Shown piece by piece: positions 42,910 through 51,096 of a stretch of 64,000 nucleotides of DNA. The notes under the pieces are model-generated. The model was given only the letters and a program-made list of their open reading frames with translations, did no database searches and had not been told where the DNA came from. Every line of letters starts with the position of its first letter. Within the stretch, counting starts at the first letter, position 1. The DNA comes from Variovorax sp. Root411 (GTDB lineage Bacteria > Pseudomonadota > Gammaproteobacteria > Burkholderiales > Burkholderiaceae_C): the NCBI RefSeq assembly GCF_001425205.1, contig NZ_LMDW01000020.1:136628-200627 (forward strand), written 5' to 3'. A program made the position numbers and the translations under genes.

Positions 42910-43140
42910 ATGGCCAGCGCTCGAGTCGCTCTCAGCGTTCCAGAAGGCTGGACGGGTTGGATCGAGCTCATGCGCACGCCGAGCGGTACCTATGCCGGCA
43001 TCTGCGAGTTGAGCCTGGGCGGAATTCCGCGCTGTGCCTTGGTGATCACCCAGCAGCTGTCGTGGGATGCCGCGGTAGAGCGGGCCACGCTCCGGGCGGA
43101 TCACTTCGTCAGGCAATGGGAGCCGACGCGCGGGCACTGA
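42910..43140 (+). CDS. Small hypothetical protein
   Basis: 76 residues (MASARVALSVPEGWTGWIEL). Trp-rich beta-like start followed by GTYAGICELSLGGIPRCALV and a helix SWDAAVERATLRADHFVRQW. Codon use looks genuine, but no family is recognised and there is no clear ribosome-binding site. It precedes the cardiolipin-synthase-like gene by 92 bp. The preceding 162-bp gap (42748-42909) has no recognisable element. Confidence 0.5.
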   Translation: MASARVALSVPEGWTGWIELMRTPSGTYAGICELSLGGIPRCALVITQQLSWDAAVERATLRADHFVRQWEPTRGH

Positions 43141-43232
43141 ACCGAACGCGATCGGCGGCGCAGCACGTTGGGCAGGCGCGTGGTAGAAACCGCGAGCTTT
43201 TCGATCCACGCTCCAACCCACCTCTCGTTTTC

Positions 43233-44861
43233 ATGTCGAATTTCCCCTGTCGGGCTGCCGACGAACCATGCGCGCGGTGGCTCGCCTGGCTGCTGCTCGG
43301 CATCATTGCGCTGTGCATGGCCGGCTGCGCCGGACTGCCTGCCGACGTGCAGCGCAAACCCTCCGTGGCGATCAGCGATGGCGCGGACACCGCCCTGGGC
43401 CGCCTCGTGCAGGCTGCCGCCCCGCCCGGCGAGCCGCTCAGCGGGTTCAGGCTGCTGCCGATGCCGCAGTTTTCGCTGCACGCGCGCATCGAGCTCGCAC
43501 GCCGCGCGCAGCGCTCCATCGACGTGCAGTACTACCTCGTGCAGAACGACGAGACCGGCCGCTACCTGCTGCGCGCCCTGCGCGACGCGGCCGACCGCGG
43601 CGTGCGCGTGCGGCTGCTGGTGGACGACCTCTACACGGCCGGCGCCGACCCGCTCTTCGCCAGCTTCGCCTCGCATCCGAACGTCGAGGTGCGGTTCTTC
43701 AACCCGTTCCCCGCGGGGCGCGGCCGCTTCGGCACGCGCTGGGCCTGGTCGATACTGGACTTCGACCGCGTGCACCGCCGCATGCACAACAAGCTCTATG
43801 TGGTGGACAACGTCATCGGCGTCATGGGTGGGCGCAACATGGCCAACGAGTACTTCCTGCGCGACGGGGGCTCGAACTTCATCGACATCGACACGCTGGT
43901 GGCCGGCGCGGTGGTGCCCAGGCTGTCGTCGCTGTTCGACATGTACTGGAGCAGCCCGTACGTCTACCCCATCGAATCGCTGGTGCCCGCCACGGGCGAA
44001 ACGCCGCAGCAGTTGCGCGAGCGCTTCGACAAACTGACCACCGGCCCCGAGCAGCTGCACCCCGAGGAGCCCGCCTCCACCGACCTGCTGGGCAACAACC
44101 CGCTGGCCAAGGACCTGGACGCGGGCGCGCTCAAGCTGGTCTGGGCGCGCGCCGAGGCCTACGCCGACGCACCGGCCAAGGCGCTCGCGCCGACCGAAGA
44201 GGCGCGCGGCCTGCCCGCCGACGAATCGAAGGACAGCGTGCTCTACAACGTGCGCCGCTACCTGCGCGGCGCCGAGAACGAGATCATGCAGACCACGCCC
44301 TACTTGATCCCGGGCCGCGGCGGCATGGAAACGATCCGCCTCGTGCGCGGCAACGGCGTGGGCTACAGCATCGTCACCAACTCGCTGGCCGCCACCGATG
44401 AGTCGCTGGTGCACATCGGCTACCGCCGCTACCGCGCGGAGATGCTGCGCCTGGGCGTGGAACTGTACGAACTGAGCCCCAAGCGGGTGGAGCAGACCAG
44501 GCGCTTCGGCATGTACGGCTCGGCCAGTGGCCGGCTGCACGGCAAGTCAGCGGTGATCGACCGCAAGATCGTGTTCATCGGCTCGATGAACTTCGATCCG
44601 CGTTCGATGCTGCACAACACCGAGGTCGGCATCTTCATCTTCAGCCCGCAGATCGCGCAGCAACTCACCAGCCTGATCGGCTTCATCCGGCTGGACGGCG
44701 CCTACCAGCTGCAGCTGGGGCCGACGGGCGGCATCGAGTGGGTGAGCCCGGCCACGGGAGACGCGGCCGACACCATCCTGCACCAGGAGCCCGAAACGGA
44801 CTTCTGGTCGCGCTGGAAGCTGGAGCTGCTGGCGCCGCTGGTGCCTGAGAGCCTGCTTTAG
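43233..44861 (+). CDS. Phospholipase D-family lipoprotein, cardiolipin synthase C-like
   Basis: 542 residues from ATG at 43233 (MSNFPCRAADEPCARWLAWL); the frame is open upstream but the signal peptide fixes the start. IIALCMAGCAG gives a lipobox-like Cys. The two HKD motifs are RMHNKLYVVDN (~residue 188) and LHGKSAVIDRK (~residue 440), each followed by GG-N or GSMN. VQYYLVQNDETGRYLLRALR and FDPRSMLHNTEVGIFI are typical of ClsC/YmdC and related PLD-type proteins. It would transfer phosphatidyl groups in the membrane to make cardiolipin. A strong bidirectional terminator follows. Confidence 0.88.
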   Translation: MSNFPCRAADEPCARWLAWLLLGIIALCMAGCAGLPADVQRKPSVAISDGADTALGRLVQAAAPPGEPLSGFRLLPMPQFSLHARIELARRAQRSIDVQYYLVQNDETGRYLLRALRDAADRGVRVRLLVDDLYTAGADPLFASFASHPNVEVRFFNPFPAGRGRFGTRWAWSILDFDRVHRRMHNKLYVVDNVIGVMGGRNMANEYFLRDGGSNFIDIDTLVAGAVVPRLSSLFDMYWSSPYVYPIESLVPATGETPQQLRERFDKLTTGPEQLHPEEPASTDLLGNNPLAKDLDAGALKLVWARAEAYADAPAKALAPTEEARGLPADESKDSVLYNVRRYLRGAENEIMQTTPYLIPGRGGMETIRLVRGNGVGYSIVTNSLAATDESLVHIGYRRYRAEMLRLGVELYELSPKRVEQTRRFGMYGSASGRLHGKSAVIDRKIVFIGSMNFDPRSMLHNTEVGIFIFSPQIAQQLTSLIGFIRLDGAYQLQLGPTGGIEWVSPATGDAADTILHQEPETDFWSRWKLELLAPLVPESLL

Positions 44862-44911
44862 CCGGCGGGCCGCGGCATCGACGTGACCGGCACGACTGCG
44901 CCCTGAAAGCA

Positions 44912-44935
44912 AAAAAGCCCCGCGAGGGGCTTTTT
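44912..44935. terminator. Bidirectional rho-independent terminator
   Basis: AAAAAGCCCC, loop GCGA, GGGGCTTTTT: a perfect 10-bp stem with A-run before and T-run after. It lies between the convergent PLD-family gene and the LytM-type gene and can end transcription from both sides. Confidence 0.92.
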
Positions 44936-44957
44936 CATGGGCGCCGGGTGCCGCCTG

Positions 44958-45464
44958 TCATTGCTGAAGCAATCCGTTGAGGTAAGGCTCGGGGTTCACG
45001 GCGGTGCCGTTCTTGCGGATCTCGAAGCGCAGCTTCACGCGGTCGGTGTTGCTCCTGCCCATCTCGCCGATCTTCTCGCCCTGGCGCACCACCTGGTTCT
45101 CTTTCACCAGGATGGTCTGCAGGTGCGCGTAGGCGGTGAGGTAGGTTTCGTTGTGCTTGACGATGATCATGTTGCCGTAGGCCGGCAGTTCGCCGCCCAC
45201 GTACACCACGCGGCCGTCGGCCGAGGCGACGATCGGGTCGCCCAGGTTGCCGGCGATGTCGAGGCCCTTGTTTCGCACGCCGTCGAAGCGCGCCAGGGTC
45301 GCGCCGGTGGCGGGGCGCACGAACATCGCGGCCGGTTTCTGCACGGGCGGTGTGGCCGTGGGGCCGGGCCGCGGGACGTTGAGGCTGGTGGTGGTGCAGG
45401 CCGCGAGGCTGGCGGCAACCAGTGCCAGGGCGGCGATACGGGAAACAAAAGTCTGAAGATGCAT
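44958..45464 (-). CDS. Degenerate LytM/M23-domain lipoprotein (NlpD/EnvC-like activator)
   Basis: 168 residues from ATG at 45462-45464. The signal peptide ends ALVAASLAACTT (lipobox). The M23 fold is recognised from GATLARFDGVRNKGLDIAGN, GRVVYVGGELPAYGNMIIVK, YLTAYAHLQTILVKENQVVR, GEKIGEMGRSNTDRVKLRFE and IRKNGTAVNPEPYL. Two zinc-ligand positions are lost: Asn replaces His before KGLDI, and the HxH that normally precedes FE is KLR. It is therefore probably an inactive domain that activates an amidase during cell separation, as NlpD does (inference from the family). Confidence 0.87.
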   Translation of the reverse strand: MHLQTFVSRIAALALVAASLAACTTTSLNVPRPGPTATPPVQKPAAMFVRPATGATLARFDGVRNKGLDIAGNLGDPIVASADGRVVYVGGELPAYGNMIIVKHNETYLTAYAHLQTILVKENQVVRQGEKIGEMGRSNTDRVKLRFEIRKNGTAVNPEPYLNGLLQQ

Positions 45465-45619
45465 GGCGCTGTGTTGGAACGGGTTCGTTGCGGAGGGTTC
45501 CGGCGATCTGGCTCGCCGTGGCCCGCGGAGGGAGGCCACGCGGGCGATGCTAGCAAACTGCCGTAATGGTGCCCCGCGAAAGAGCAACCGGCTGTGAAGG
45601 GGCCATCGGCCCCGGGGCC

Positions 45620-46102
45620 CTACTTGAGCGGGATCGGCGTGCCGCGGTCGATGGGCACCGCCGTCACGCTGTTCTTGGGCGAACCGTCGATCAGCAGGTC
45701 GGAGTAGGTCAGGTAGACCAGCGTGTTGCGCTTCGGGTCGACCATGCGCACCACGCGCAAGCGCTTGAACAGGATCGACAGCCGCTCGCTGTAGACCTCC
45801 TCGCGCTTGGGCAGCGGCTGCGTGATGCTCACCGGACCGACCTGGCGGCAGGCGATGGAGGCCTCGGCCTTGTCCTCGGCCACGCCGAAGGCGCCGGCCA
45901 GCCCGCCGGTCTTGGCGCGCGAGACGTAGCAGGTCACGCCGCTGACCTTGGGGTCGTCGTAGGCCTCGATCACGATCTTGTGGTCCGGGCCGATGAGCTT
46001 GAAGGCGGTGTCGACGTCGCCCACCGTTTCCGCGTGCGCCGTCGCGCCCAGGATGACCCCGAGGCCGAGCGCGGCGCGAAGCAGGGTGGAGCGAAGTGTC
46101 AT
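45620..46102 (-). CDS. creA: CreA family protein
   Basis: 160 residues from ATG at 46100-46102; a TTG 18 bp upstream is also in frame but would overlap the Nudix stop. Signal peptide ends ILGATAHAE. The mature sequence has VGDVDTAFKLIGPDHKIVIE, DPKVSGVTCYVSRAKTGGLA and ASIACRQVGP, which are CreA hallmarks with two Cys likely disulfide-bonded. CreA is a periplasmic protein of unknown function found widely in proteobacteria. The 155-bp gap to the LytM gene (45465-45619) shows no clear element. Confidence 0.9.
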   Translation of the reverse strand: MTLRSTLLRAALGLGVILGATAHAETVGDVDTAFKLIGPDHKIVIEAYDDPKVSGVTCYVSRAKTGGLAGAFGVAEDKAEASIACRQVGPVSITQPLPKREEVYSERLSILFKRLRVVRMVDPKRNTLVYLTYSDLLIDGSPKNSVTAVPIDRGTPIPLK

Positions 46103-46116
46103 GGCGGTGTGAAGGT

Positions 46117-46668
46117 TCAAACGATGTCGATCGTGTGGACGCGGTCGAAGCTGCCGCGGCGCCGGTCCTCGAAATAGTGCTCGAGCGTCTCGCGCACGGT
46201 GCGAAAGGCAATCTCGTCCCAGGGAATCTCTTCCTCGGCGAACAGCCTGGCCTCGATGGTCTCGTGGCCCGGGTCGAACCTGTCGTCAAGCAACCGAGCC
46301 CGGTAGAACAGGTGCACCTGGCCCACGCGCACCACGCTGATGACGGAGAACAAGCCCTCCATCACATAGTTGGCGCCGGCCTCTTCGTCGGTCTCGCGGG
46401 CCGCGCCCTGGGCGGTGGTTTCCTCGAGCTCCATGAAGCCGGCCGGCAGCGTCCACTTGCCCCAGCGCGGTTCGATGTTGCGCTTGCACAGCAACACCTT
46501 GTCGCCCAGGACCGGGATGGTGCCGACCACGTTCAGCGGGTTCTCGTAGTGGATGGTGTGGCAGGCCGGGCAGACGGCGCGCTGCTTGGTGTCGCCGTCG
46601 TCCGGCACGCGGTAGACCACCGCGGTGCCGCAGTTCTTGCAATGCTTGATGGGGACGCGCAGGAGCAT
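46117..46668 (-). CDS. Nudix hydrolase with N-terminal zinc ribbon
   Basis: 183 residues from ATG at 46666-46668 (MLLRVPIKHCKNCG). A zinc ribbon CKNCG...CPACH sits at residues ~10-38. The Nudix box GFMELEETTAQGAARETDEEAG is complete (Gly, Glu, Arg-Glu and Glu-Glu at the required spacing). Zinc-ribbon Nudix proteins of this kind hydrolyse NADH, FAD or other nucleotide diphosphates. It is 17 bp downstream of the FAH-family gene, with creA following by 14 bp. Confidence 0.9.
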   Translation of the reverse strand: MLLRVPIKHCKNCGTAVVYRVPDDGDTKQRAVCPACHTIHYENPLNVVGTIPVLGDKVLLCKRNIEPRWGKWTLPAGFMELEETTAQGAARETDEEAGANYVMEGLFSVISVVRVGQVHLFYRARLLDDRFDPGHETIEARLFAEEEIPWDEIAFRTVRETLEHYFEDRRRGSFDRVHTIDIV

Positions 46669-46685
46669 GGAACCGGCTGCCGTCT

Positions 46686-47387
46686 TCAGGCGACCTTGAC
46701 GGTCAGCTTGGGCAGGCCCGCGACTTCGCCCACGAGTGTGTCGCCGGCCACCACCGCGGCCACGCCTTCGGGCGTGCCCGTGAAGATCAGGTCGCCGGGC
46801 TGCAGCTCCCACGCGGCCGACAGGTGCTCGATGGTTTCGGCCACGTTCCAGATCAGCTTGCCCACGTTGCTGCGCTGGCGGTCGGTGCCGTTCACCTGCA
46901 GGGAGATCTCGGCCTTTTCCACATTGCCGGCCTGTGCCACGGGCACGATCGGGCCGATGGGCGCGCTCTGCTCGAAGCTCTTGCCGATGTCCCAGGGGCG
47001 GCCCTGTTTCTTCATGTCGTTCTGCAGGTCGCGGCGCGTCATGTCGAGGCCGACGGCGTAGCCGTAGATGTGCCTGTGCGCATCGGCCGCCAGGATGTTC
47101 TTGCCACCCGTGCCGATGGCGACGACCAGTTCGATCTCGTGGTGCAGGTTCTTCGTGAGCGAGGGGTAGGCCATGGTGCCGGTCTGGCCCGCGTCGACCA
47201 CCACCAGCGCATCGGCCGGCTTCATGAAGAAGAAGGGCGGCTCGCGGCCGGTGAAGCCCATTTCCTTGGCGTGATCTTCGTAGTTGCGGCCCACGCAGTA
47301 GATGCGGTGCACCGGGAAGCGGGCGGGCTGGCCGGCCACCGGCACCGAAACGGTGGCGGGCGGGGCGAAGATGAACTCGGAAGCCAT
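46686..47387 (-). CDS. Fumarylacetoacetate hydrolase-family enzyme (possible fumarylpyruvate hydrolase)
   Basis: 233 residues from ATG at 47385-47387 (MASEFIFAPPATVSV). HRIYCVGRNYEDHAKEMGF, FFMKPADAL, LHHEIELVVAIG (metal-binding E-x-E), GYAVGLDMTRRDLQ (metal Asp) and LIFTGTPEGVAAV are all standard. The short FAH forms hydrolyse fumarylpyruvate or acylpyruvates. The divergent zeta-class GST gene would make the trans isomer, so the two may form the last steps of a gentisate-type route, though no gentisate dioxygenase is in the window. Confidence 0.9.
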   Translation of the reverse strand: MASEFIFAPPATVSVPVAGQPARFPVHRIYCVGRNYEDHAKEMGFTGREPPFFFMKPADALVVVDAGQTGTMAYPSLTKNLHHEIELVVAIGTGGKNILAADAHRHIYGYAVGLDMTRRDLQNDMKKQGRPWDIGKSFEQSAPIGPIVPVAQAGNVEKAEISLQVNGTDRQRSNVGKLIWNVAETIEHLSAAWELQPGDLIFTGTPEGVAAVVAGDTLVGEVAGLPKLTVKVA

Positions 47388-47474
47388 TGCGACGTGTCCT
47401 TTTTCAGCGAAACCTAAGCGGGAGACCGGCAGTGTGCCAGAGGCGGGAGGTCCACAATGGAAGGCGGCCAGGAC

Positions 47475-47514
47475 GGCGCGCTGAATGGCCATAGCGCGCC
47501 GTAACGGAGCGTTA
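47475..47514. promoter_or_regulatory. Two inverted repeats between the FAH and zeta-GST genes
   Basis: GGCGCGCT (47475-47482) and AGCGCGCC (47493-47500) are perfect 8-bp arms around a 10-bp centre. TAACG-GAG-CGTTA (47502-47514) is a second symmetric site ending 13 bp before the zeta-GST ATG. Both are placed to bind a regulator of the divergent pair. No regulator gene adjoins them. Confidence 0.45.
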
Positions 47515-47527
47515 TGCTCGGGAAATC

Positions 47528-48166
47528 ATGAAGCTGCACAACTACTTCCGTTCCTCCTCCTCGTTCCGCGTGCGCATTGCCCTCAACCTGAAGGGCCTCG
47601 ATTTCGAGTACGTCCCCGTGCATATCGCGCGCGGCGACCACCGCACCGGCCCCTACTCCGCCATCTCGGCCGACATGCTGGTGCCCCTGCTCGAGGACGA
47701 GGGCGAGCGCTTCTCGCAATCGATGGCCATCATCGAATACCTCGACGAAGTGCACCCCGAGCCGGCGCTGCTGCCGACCGATCCGGTGGGCCGCGCCCAC
47801 GTGCGCGCGCTCTCGCAGTCGATCGCCTGCGAGATCCATCCGCTCAACAACTTGCGCGTGCTCAAGTACCTCGTGAAAGACCTCAAGCTTGACGACGCGG
47901 CCAAGAACGCCTGGTACCGCCACTGGGTGCGCGACGGCATGCTGGCCTTCGAACGCCAGCTCGCGCAGCACCCCGCCGGCATCTATTGCTGGGGCAACAC
48001 GCCCACCATGGCCGACTGCTGCCTGGTGCCGCAGATCTTCAACGGCCGCCGCTTCGACTGCGACTTCAGCGGCCTGCCGCGCACCATGGCCGCCTTCGAG
48101 GCCTGCATGGAGCTCGACGCCTTCCAGCGCGCGCAGCCCTCGCAGGCGCCCGACGCGGAAGCCTGA
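47528..48166 (+). CDS. Zeta-class GST, maleylacetoacetate/maleylpyruvate isomerase
   Basis: 212 residues. MKLHNYFRSSSSFRVRIALN contains the zeta-class active-site Ser cluster (SSSSFRVR), followed by SQSMAIIEYLDEVHPEPALL in the thioredoxin domain and EIHPLNNLRVLKYL in the helical domain. The enzyme uses glutathione to isomerise maleylacetoacetate or maleylpyruvate to the fumaryl form. It is divergent from an FAH-family hydrolase, its natural partner. Its stop is 5 bp before the pgeF ATG, so the two genes are cotranscribed. Confidence 0.92.
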   Translation: MKLHNYFRSSSSFRVRIALNLKGLDFEYVPVHIARGDHRTGPYSAISADMLVPLLEDEGERFSQSMAIIEYLDEVHPEPALLPTDPVGRAHVRALSQSIACEIHPLNNLRVLKYLVKDLKLDDAAKNAWYRHWVRDGMLAFERQLAQHPAGIYCWGNTPTMADCCLVPQIFNGRRFDCDFSGLPRTMAAFEACMELDAFQRAQPSQAPDAEA

Positions 48167-48171
48167 GCCGT

Positions 48172-48933
48172 ATGAACGAGCGCTGGCTCGTGCCCGACTG
48201 GCCCGCGCCGCCGAACGTGCGGGCCGTGTGCACCACGCGTGAAGGCGGGGTTTCGCAGGGGCGCTACGAGAGCCTGAACCTCGGCGACCACGTGGGCGAC
48301 GAGCCCGCGCATGTGGCGCAGAACCGGAACCGCTTGCGCGCGGCCATCGGCGCGGGGCCGGTCTTCCTGCAGCAGGTGCACGGCACGGGCGTCGTCTCGC
48401 TCGATGCTGCACAGGATGCTGCGGTGCGCGACGGCACCATTGGCGATGCCTGCACCGCCACTGCCGACGGCCTGGCCTGCACGATCATGGTTGCCGACTG
48501 CCTGCCCGTGCTCTTCACCGACGAAGCCGGCCACCGCGTGGCAGCCGCGCATGCCGGCTGGCGCGGGCTCGCGGGCGGTGTACTCGAACAGACCGCGAAG
48601 GCCTTCGAGGCCGATGGTGCGGCGCGCGTCATCGCCTGGCTGGGCCCGTGCATCGGGCCCAGGGCCTTCGAGGTCGGCCCCGAGGTCAGGGCGGCCTTCG
48701 AGGCGCACGCGCCCGAAGCGGCGTCCTGCTTCAGGCCCGCGGCTGCCACCGGGAAATGGCTGGCCGACCTGCCCGCACTGGCGCGCCAGCGGCTGCGTGC
48801 GGTGGGTATCGAGGCCGTCCATGGCAACGACGGCAGCGACGGCTGGTGCACCGTCGCCAATCCCTCAAGGTTCTTTTCGCACCGGCGGGACAGCGTCAGC
48901 GGCCGCTTCGCCGTCCTGGTCTGGAAGGCCTGA
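48172..48933 (+). CDS. pgeF: Peptidoglycan editing factor PgeF (YfiH/laccase-domain family)
   Basis: 253 residues from ATG at 48172. NVRAVCTTREGGVSQGRYES, GDEPAHVAQNRNRL, QQVHGTGVV, MVADCLPVLF and VAAAHAGWRGLAGG carry the conserved metal/active-site Cys and His; FSHRRDSVSGRFAVLVW ends the protein. PgeF removes wrongly incorporated amino acids from cell-wall precursors and has purine nucleoside activities. The last 69 bp overlap the convergent small membrane-protein gene. Confidence 0.93.
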   Translation: MNERWLVPDWPAPPNVRAVCTTREGGVSQGRYESLNLGDHVGDEPAHVAQNRNRLRAAIGAGPVFLQQVHGTGVVSLDAAQDAAVRDGTIGDACTATADGLACTIMVADCLPVLFTDEAGHRVAAAHAGWRGLAGGVLEQTAKAFEADGAARVIAWLGPCIGPRAFEVGPEVRAAFEAHAPEAASCFRPAAATGKWLADLPALARQRLRAVGIEAVHGNDGSDGWCTVANPSRFFSHRRDSVSGRFAVLVWKA

Positions 48934-49263
48934 ACCTGCGACCGGCGGCGCCGCTTTTTCGGTTGCGGCGCGCCGGGCGGCTTCTTGTGCCTCGGCCTCG
49001 CGCTGCCTCATCGCGCGGCGGCGACCGGGAGTGCCCATCAGGTAAACCACCAGTGCCACCGGCGCCAATCCGTACAAAAGAAATGTGAAGATGGCGCCCA
49101 GCACCGTGCCCGTGGTGTTGGTGGCCTCGGCCACCGCCATCATCAGGGCGACATACAACCAACCGATGACGATCAGATGGATAAACACAAGTAGTTTCAG
49201 TTGGTAAGCAAGGAAGCGGCGTTGTGAGGGCCCCGTGAAATGCAGGATACTCAAAACACGCAA
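48865..49263 (-). CDS. Small membrane protein with charged C-terminal tail
   Basis: 132 residues. Two hydrophobic segments are evident, FIHLIVIGWLYVALMMAVAE (~28-47) and VLGAIFTFLLYGLAPVALVV (~54-73). An Arg/Glu/Ala-rich tail follows (RRRAMRQREAEAQEAARRAA), probably cytoplasmic and helical. No family is recognised. It is divergent from phaC with 38 bp between them and overlaps the pgeF end by 69 bp. Confidence 0.7.
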   Translation of the reverse strand: MRVLSILHFTGPSQRRFLAYQLKLLVFIHLIVIGWLYVALMMAVAEATNTTGTVLGAIFTFLLYGLAPVALVVYLMGTPGRRRAMRQREAEAQEAARRAATEKAAPPVAGSGLPDQDGEAAADAVPPVRKEP

Positions 49264-49301
49264 GCCATCCGTTTCGACTCAGGCGAGGACCAGGAGACAT
49301 G

Positions 49302-51053
49302 ATGAAGCAACAAGCCACGGGGGCCGATGCGTTCGCGCCCTTCCAGCAGGCAATGACCGAGGGATGGACCCAGGCGCTGGAAGCTTTCCGGCAGTCCGCC
49401 GCGCAAGGGGCTTCGGCCTTCAACGGCGGCGGCACGCCGCTATGGCAATTGCCGCAGGCCGCGAAGATGCCCGAGCTGCCCAAATTCTCCATCGACCCCG
49501 AAAAGCTCCAGTCCATCCAGCAGCAGTACATGGCGGAAGCGACCGAACTCTGGCGTCAGGGCTTCGGCGCCAAGCCCGAAGGCGACAAGCGCTTCGCCGC
49601 CGACGCCTGGGGCAGCAACCCGCTGTCGGCCTTCTCGGCGGCCGTGTACCTGCTCAATGGCCGCACCATGCTCGGCATGGCCGAGGCCATCGACGCCGAC
49701 GAAAAGACCAAGGCGCGCCTGCGCTTTGCGGTCGAGCAGTGGATGGCGGCCTCGTCGCCCAGCAACTCGCTGGCCTTCAATGCCGAAGCGCAGAAGAAGG
49801 CCATCGACACGCAAGGCGAGAGCATCGCCAAGGGCATCCAGAACCTGCTGCACGACATGAAGCAGGGCCACGTCAGCATGACCGACGAGAGCGCCTTCGA
49901 AGTGGGGCGCAACGTGGCCACCACCGAGGGCGCCGTGGTGTTCGAGAACGAGTATTTCCAGCTGCTCGAATACAAGCCGCTCACCGCCAAGGTGTACGAG
50001 CGGCCCTTTTTGCTGGTGCCACCGTGCATCAACAAGTTCTACATCCTCGACCTGCAGCCCGAGAACTCGCTCATTCGCTATGCGAACGAGCAGGGCCACC
50101 GCGTGTTCGTGGTGAGCTGGCGCAACCCCGACGAGTCGATGGCCCAGGCCACCTGGGACGACTACATCGAGAACGCCGCCATCAAGGCGATCCACACGGT
50201 GCAGGAGATCAGCGGTAGCAAGCAGATCAACACGCTGGGCTTCTGCGTGGGCGGCACTATCCTGAGCACCGCGCTGGCCGTGCTCGCGGCGCGCGGCGAG
50301 AAGCCGGCCGCATCGGTCACGCTGCTGACCACCTTCCTCGACTTCAGCGACACCGGCATCCTCGACATCTTCGTGGACGAGCAGATGGTGGCGTACCGCG
50401 AAATGCAGCTCGGAAAGGGCGGACTGCTGCCGGGCGGCGACCTGGCCTCGACCTTCAGCTTCCTGCGGCCCAACGACCTCGTGTGGAACTACGTGGTCGG
50501 CAACTACCTGAAGGGCGAAACCCCGCCGCCTTTCGACCTGCTGTACTGGAACAGCGACGCGACCAACCTGCCGGGCCCGTTCTATGCCTGGTACCTGCGC
50601 AACACGTACCACGAGAACAAGCTGGCCAAGCCGAATGCGCTCACGGTGTGCGGGCAGAAGGTCGACCTCGGCAACATCGACATCCCGGCCTACATCTACG
50701 GCTCGCGCGAAGACCACATCGTGCCCATCGGCGGCGCATATGCCTCCACGCAGCTGTTGCCGGGCAAGAAGCGCTTCGTCATGGGCGCCTCGGGCCACAT
50801 CGCAGGCGTGATCAACCCGCCCGCCAAGAAAAAGCGCAGCCACTGGATCCGCGACGACGGCAAGTTCCCGAAGACGCAGGCCGAATGGCTTGCCGGCGCG
50901 CAGGAGCATCCCGGCAGCTGGTGGACCGACTGGGCACAATGGCTCAAGGGCCACGCAGGCAAGCAGATCCCCGCGCCCAAGGCGTACGGCAACGGCAAGG
51001 CTTACAAGGCCATCGAGCCGGCACCGGGACGCTACGTCAAGGCTCGCGCCTGA
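49302..51053 (+). CDS. phaC: Class I polyhydroxyalkanoate synthase
   Basis: 583 residues from ATG at 49302; an ATG 3 bp earlier would sit only 2 nt after AGGAG (49292-49296), so the second is preferred. The lipase-like box NTLGFCVGGTILSTALAV holds the catalytic Cys (~residue 315). The Asp lies in YGSREDHIVPIGGAY and the His in GASGHIAGVINPP. WWTDWAQWL near the end is usual for class I. It polymerises 3-hydroxybutyryl-CoA into polyhydroxybutyrate granules. phaA follows after 43 bp on the same strand. Confidence 0.96.
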   Translation: MKQQATGADAFAPFQQAMTEGWTQALEAFRQSAAQGASAFNGGGTPLWQLPQAAKMPELPKFSIDPEKLQSIQQQYMAEATELWRQGFGAKPEGDKRFAADAWGSNPLSAFSAAVYLLNGRTMLGMAEAIDADEKTKARLRFAVEQWMAASSPSNSLAFNAEAQKKAIDTQGESIAKGIQNLLHDMKQGHVSMTDESAFEVGRNVATTEGAVVFENEYFQLLEYKPLTAKVYERPFLLVPPCINKFYILDLQPENSLIRYANEQGHRVFVVSWRNPDESMAQATWDDYIENAAIKAIHTVQEISGSKQINTLGFCVGGTILSTALAVLAARGEKPAASVTLLTTFLDFSDTGILDIFVDEQMVAYREMQLGKGGLLPGGDLASTFSFLRPNDLVWNYVVGNYLKGETPPPFDLLYWNSDATNLPGPFYAWYLRNTYHENKLAKPNALTVCGQKVDLGNIDIPAYIYGSREDHIVPIGGAYASTQLLPGKKRFVMGASGHIAGVINPPAKKKRSHWIRDDGKFPKTQAEWLAGAQEHPGSWWTDWAQWLKGHAGKQIPAPKAYGNGKAYKAIEPAPGRYVKARA

Positions 51054-51096
51054 TCCCTCTCACCTCGAATTTCAGATCACTTCAACGGAGAACCTC

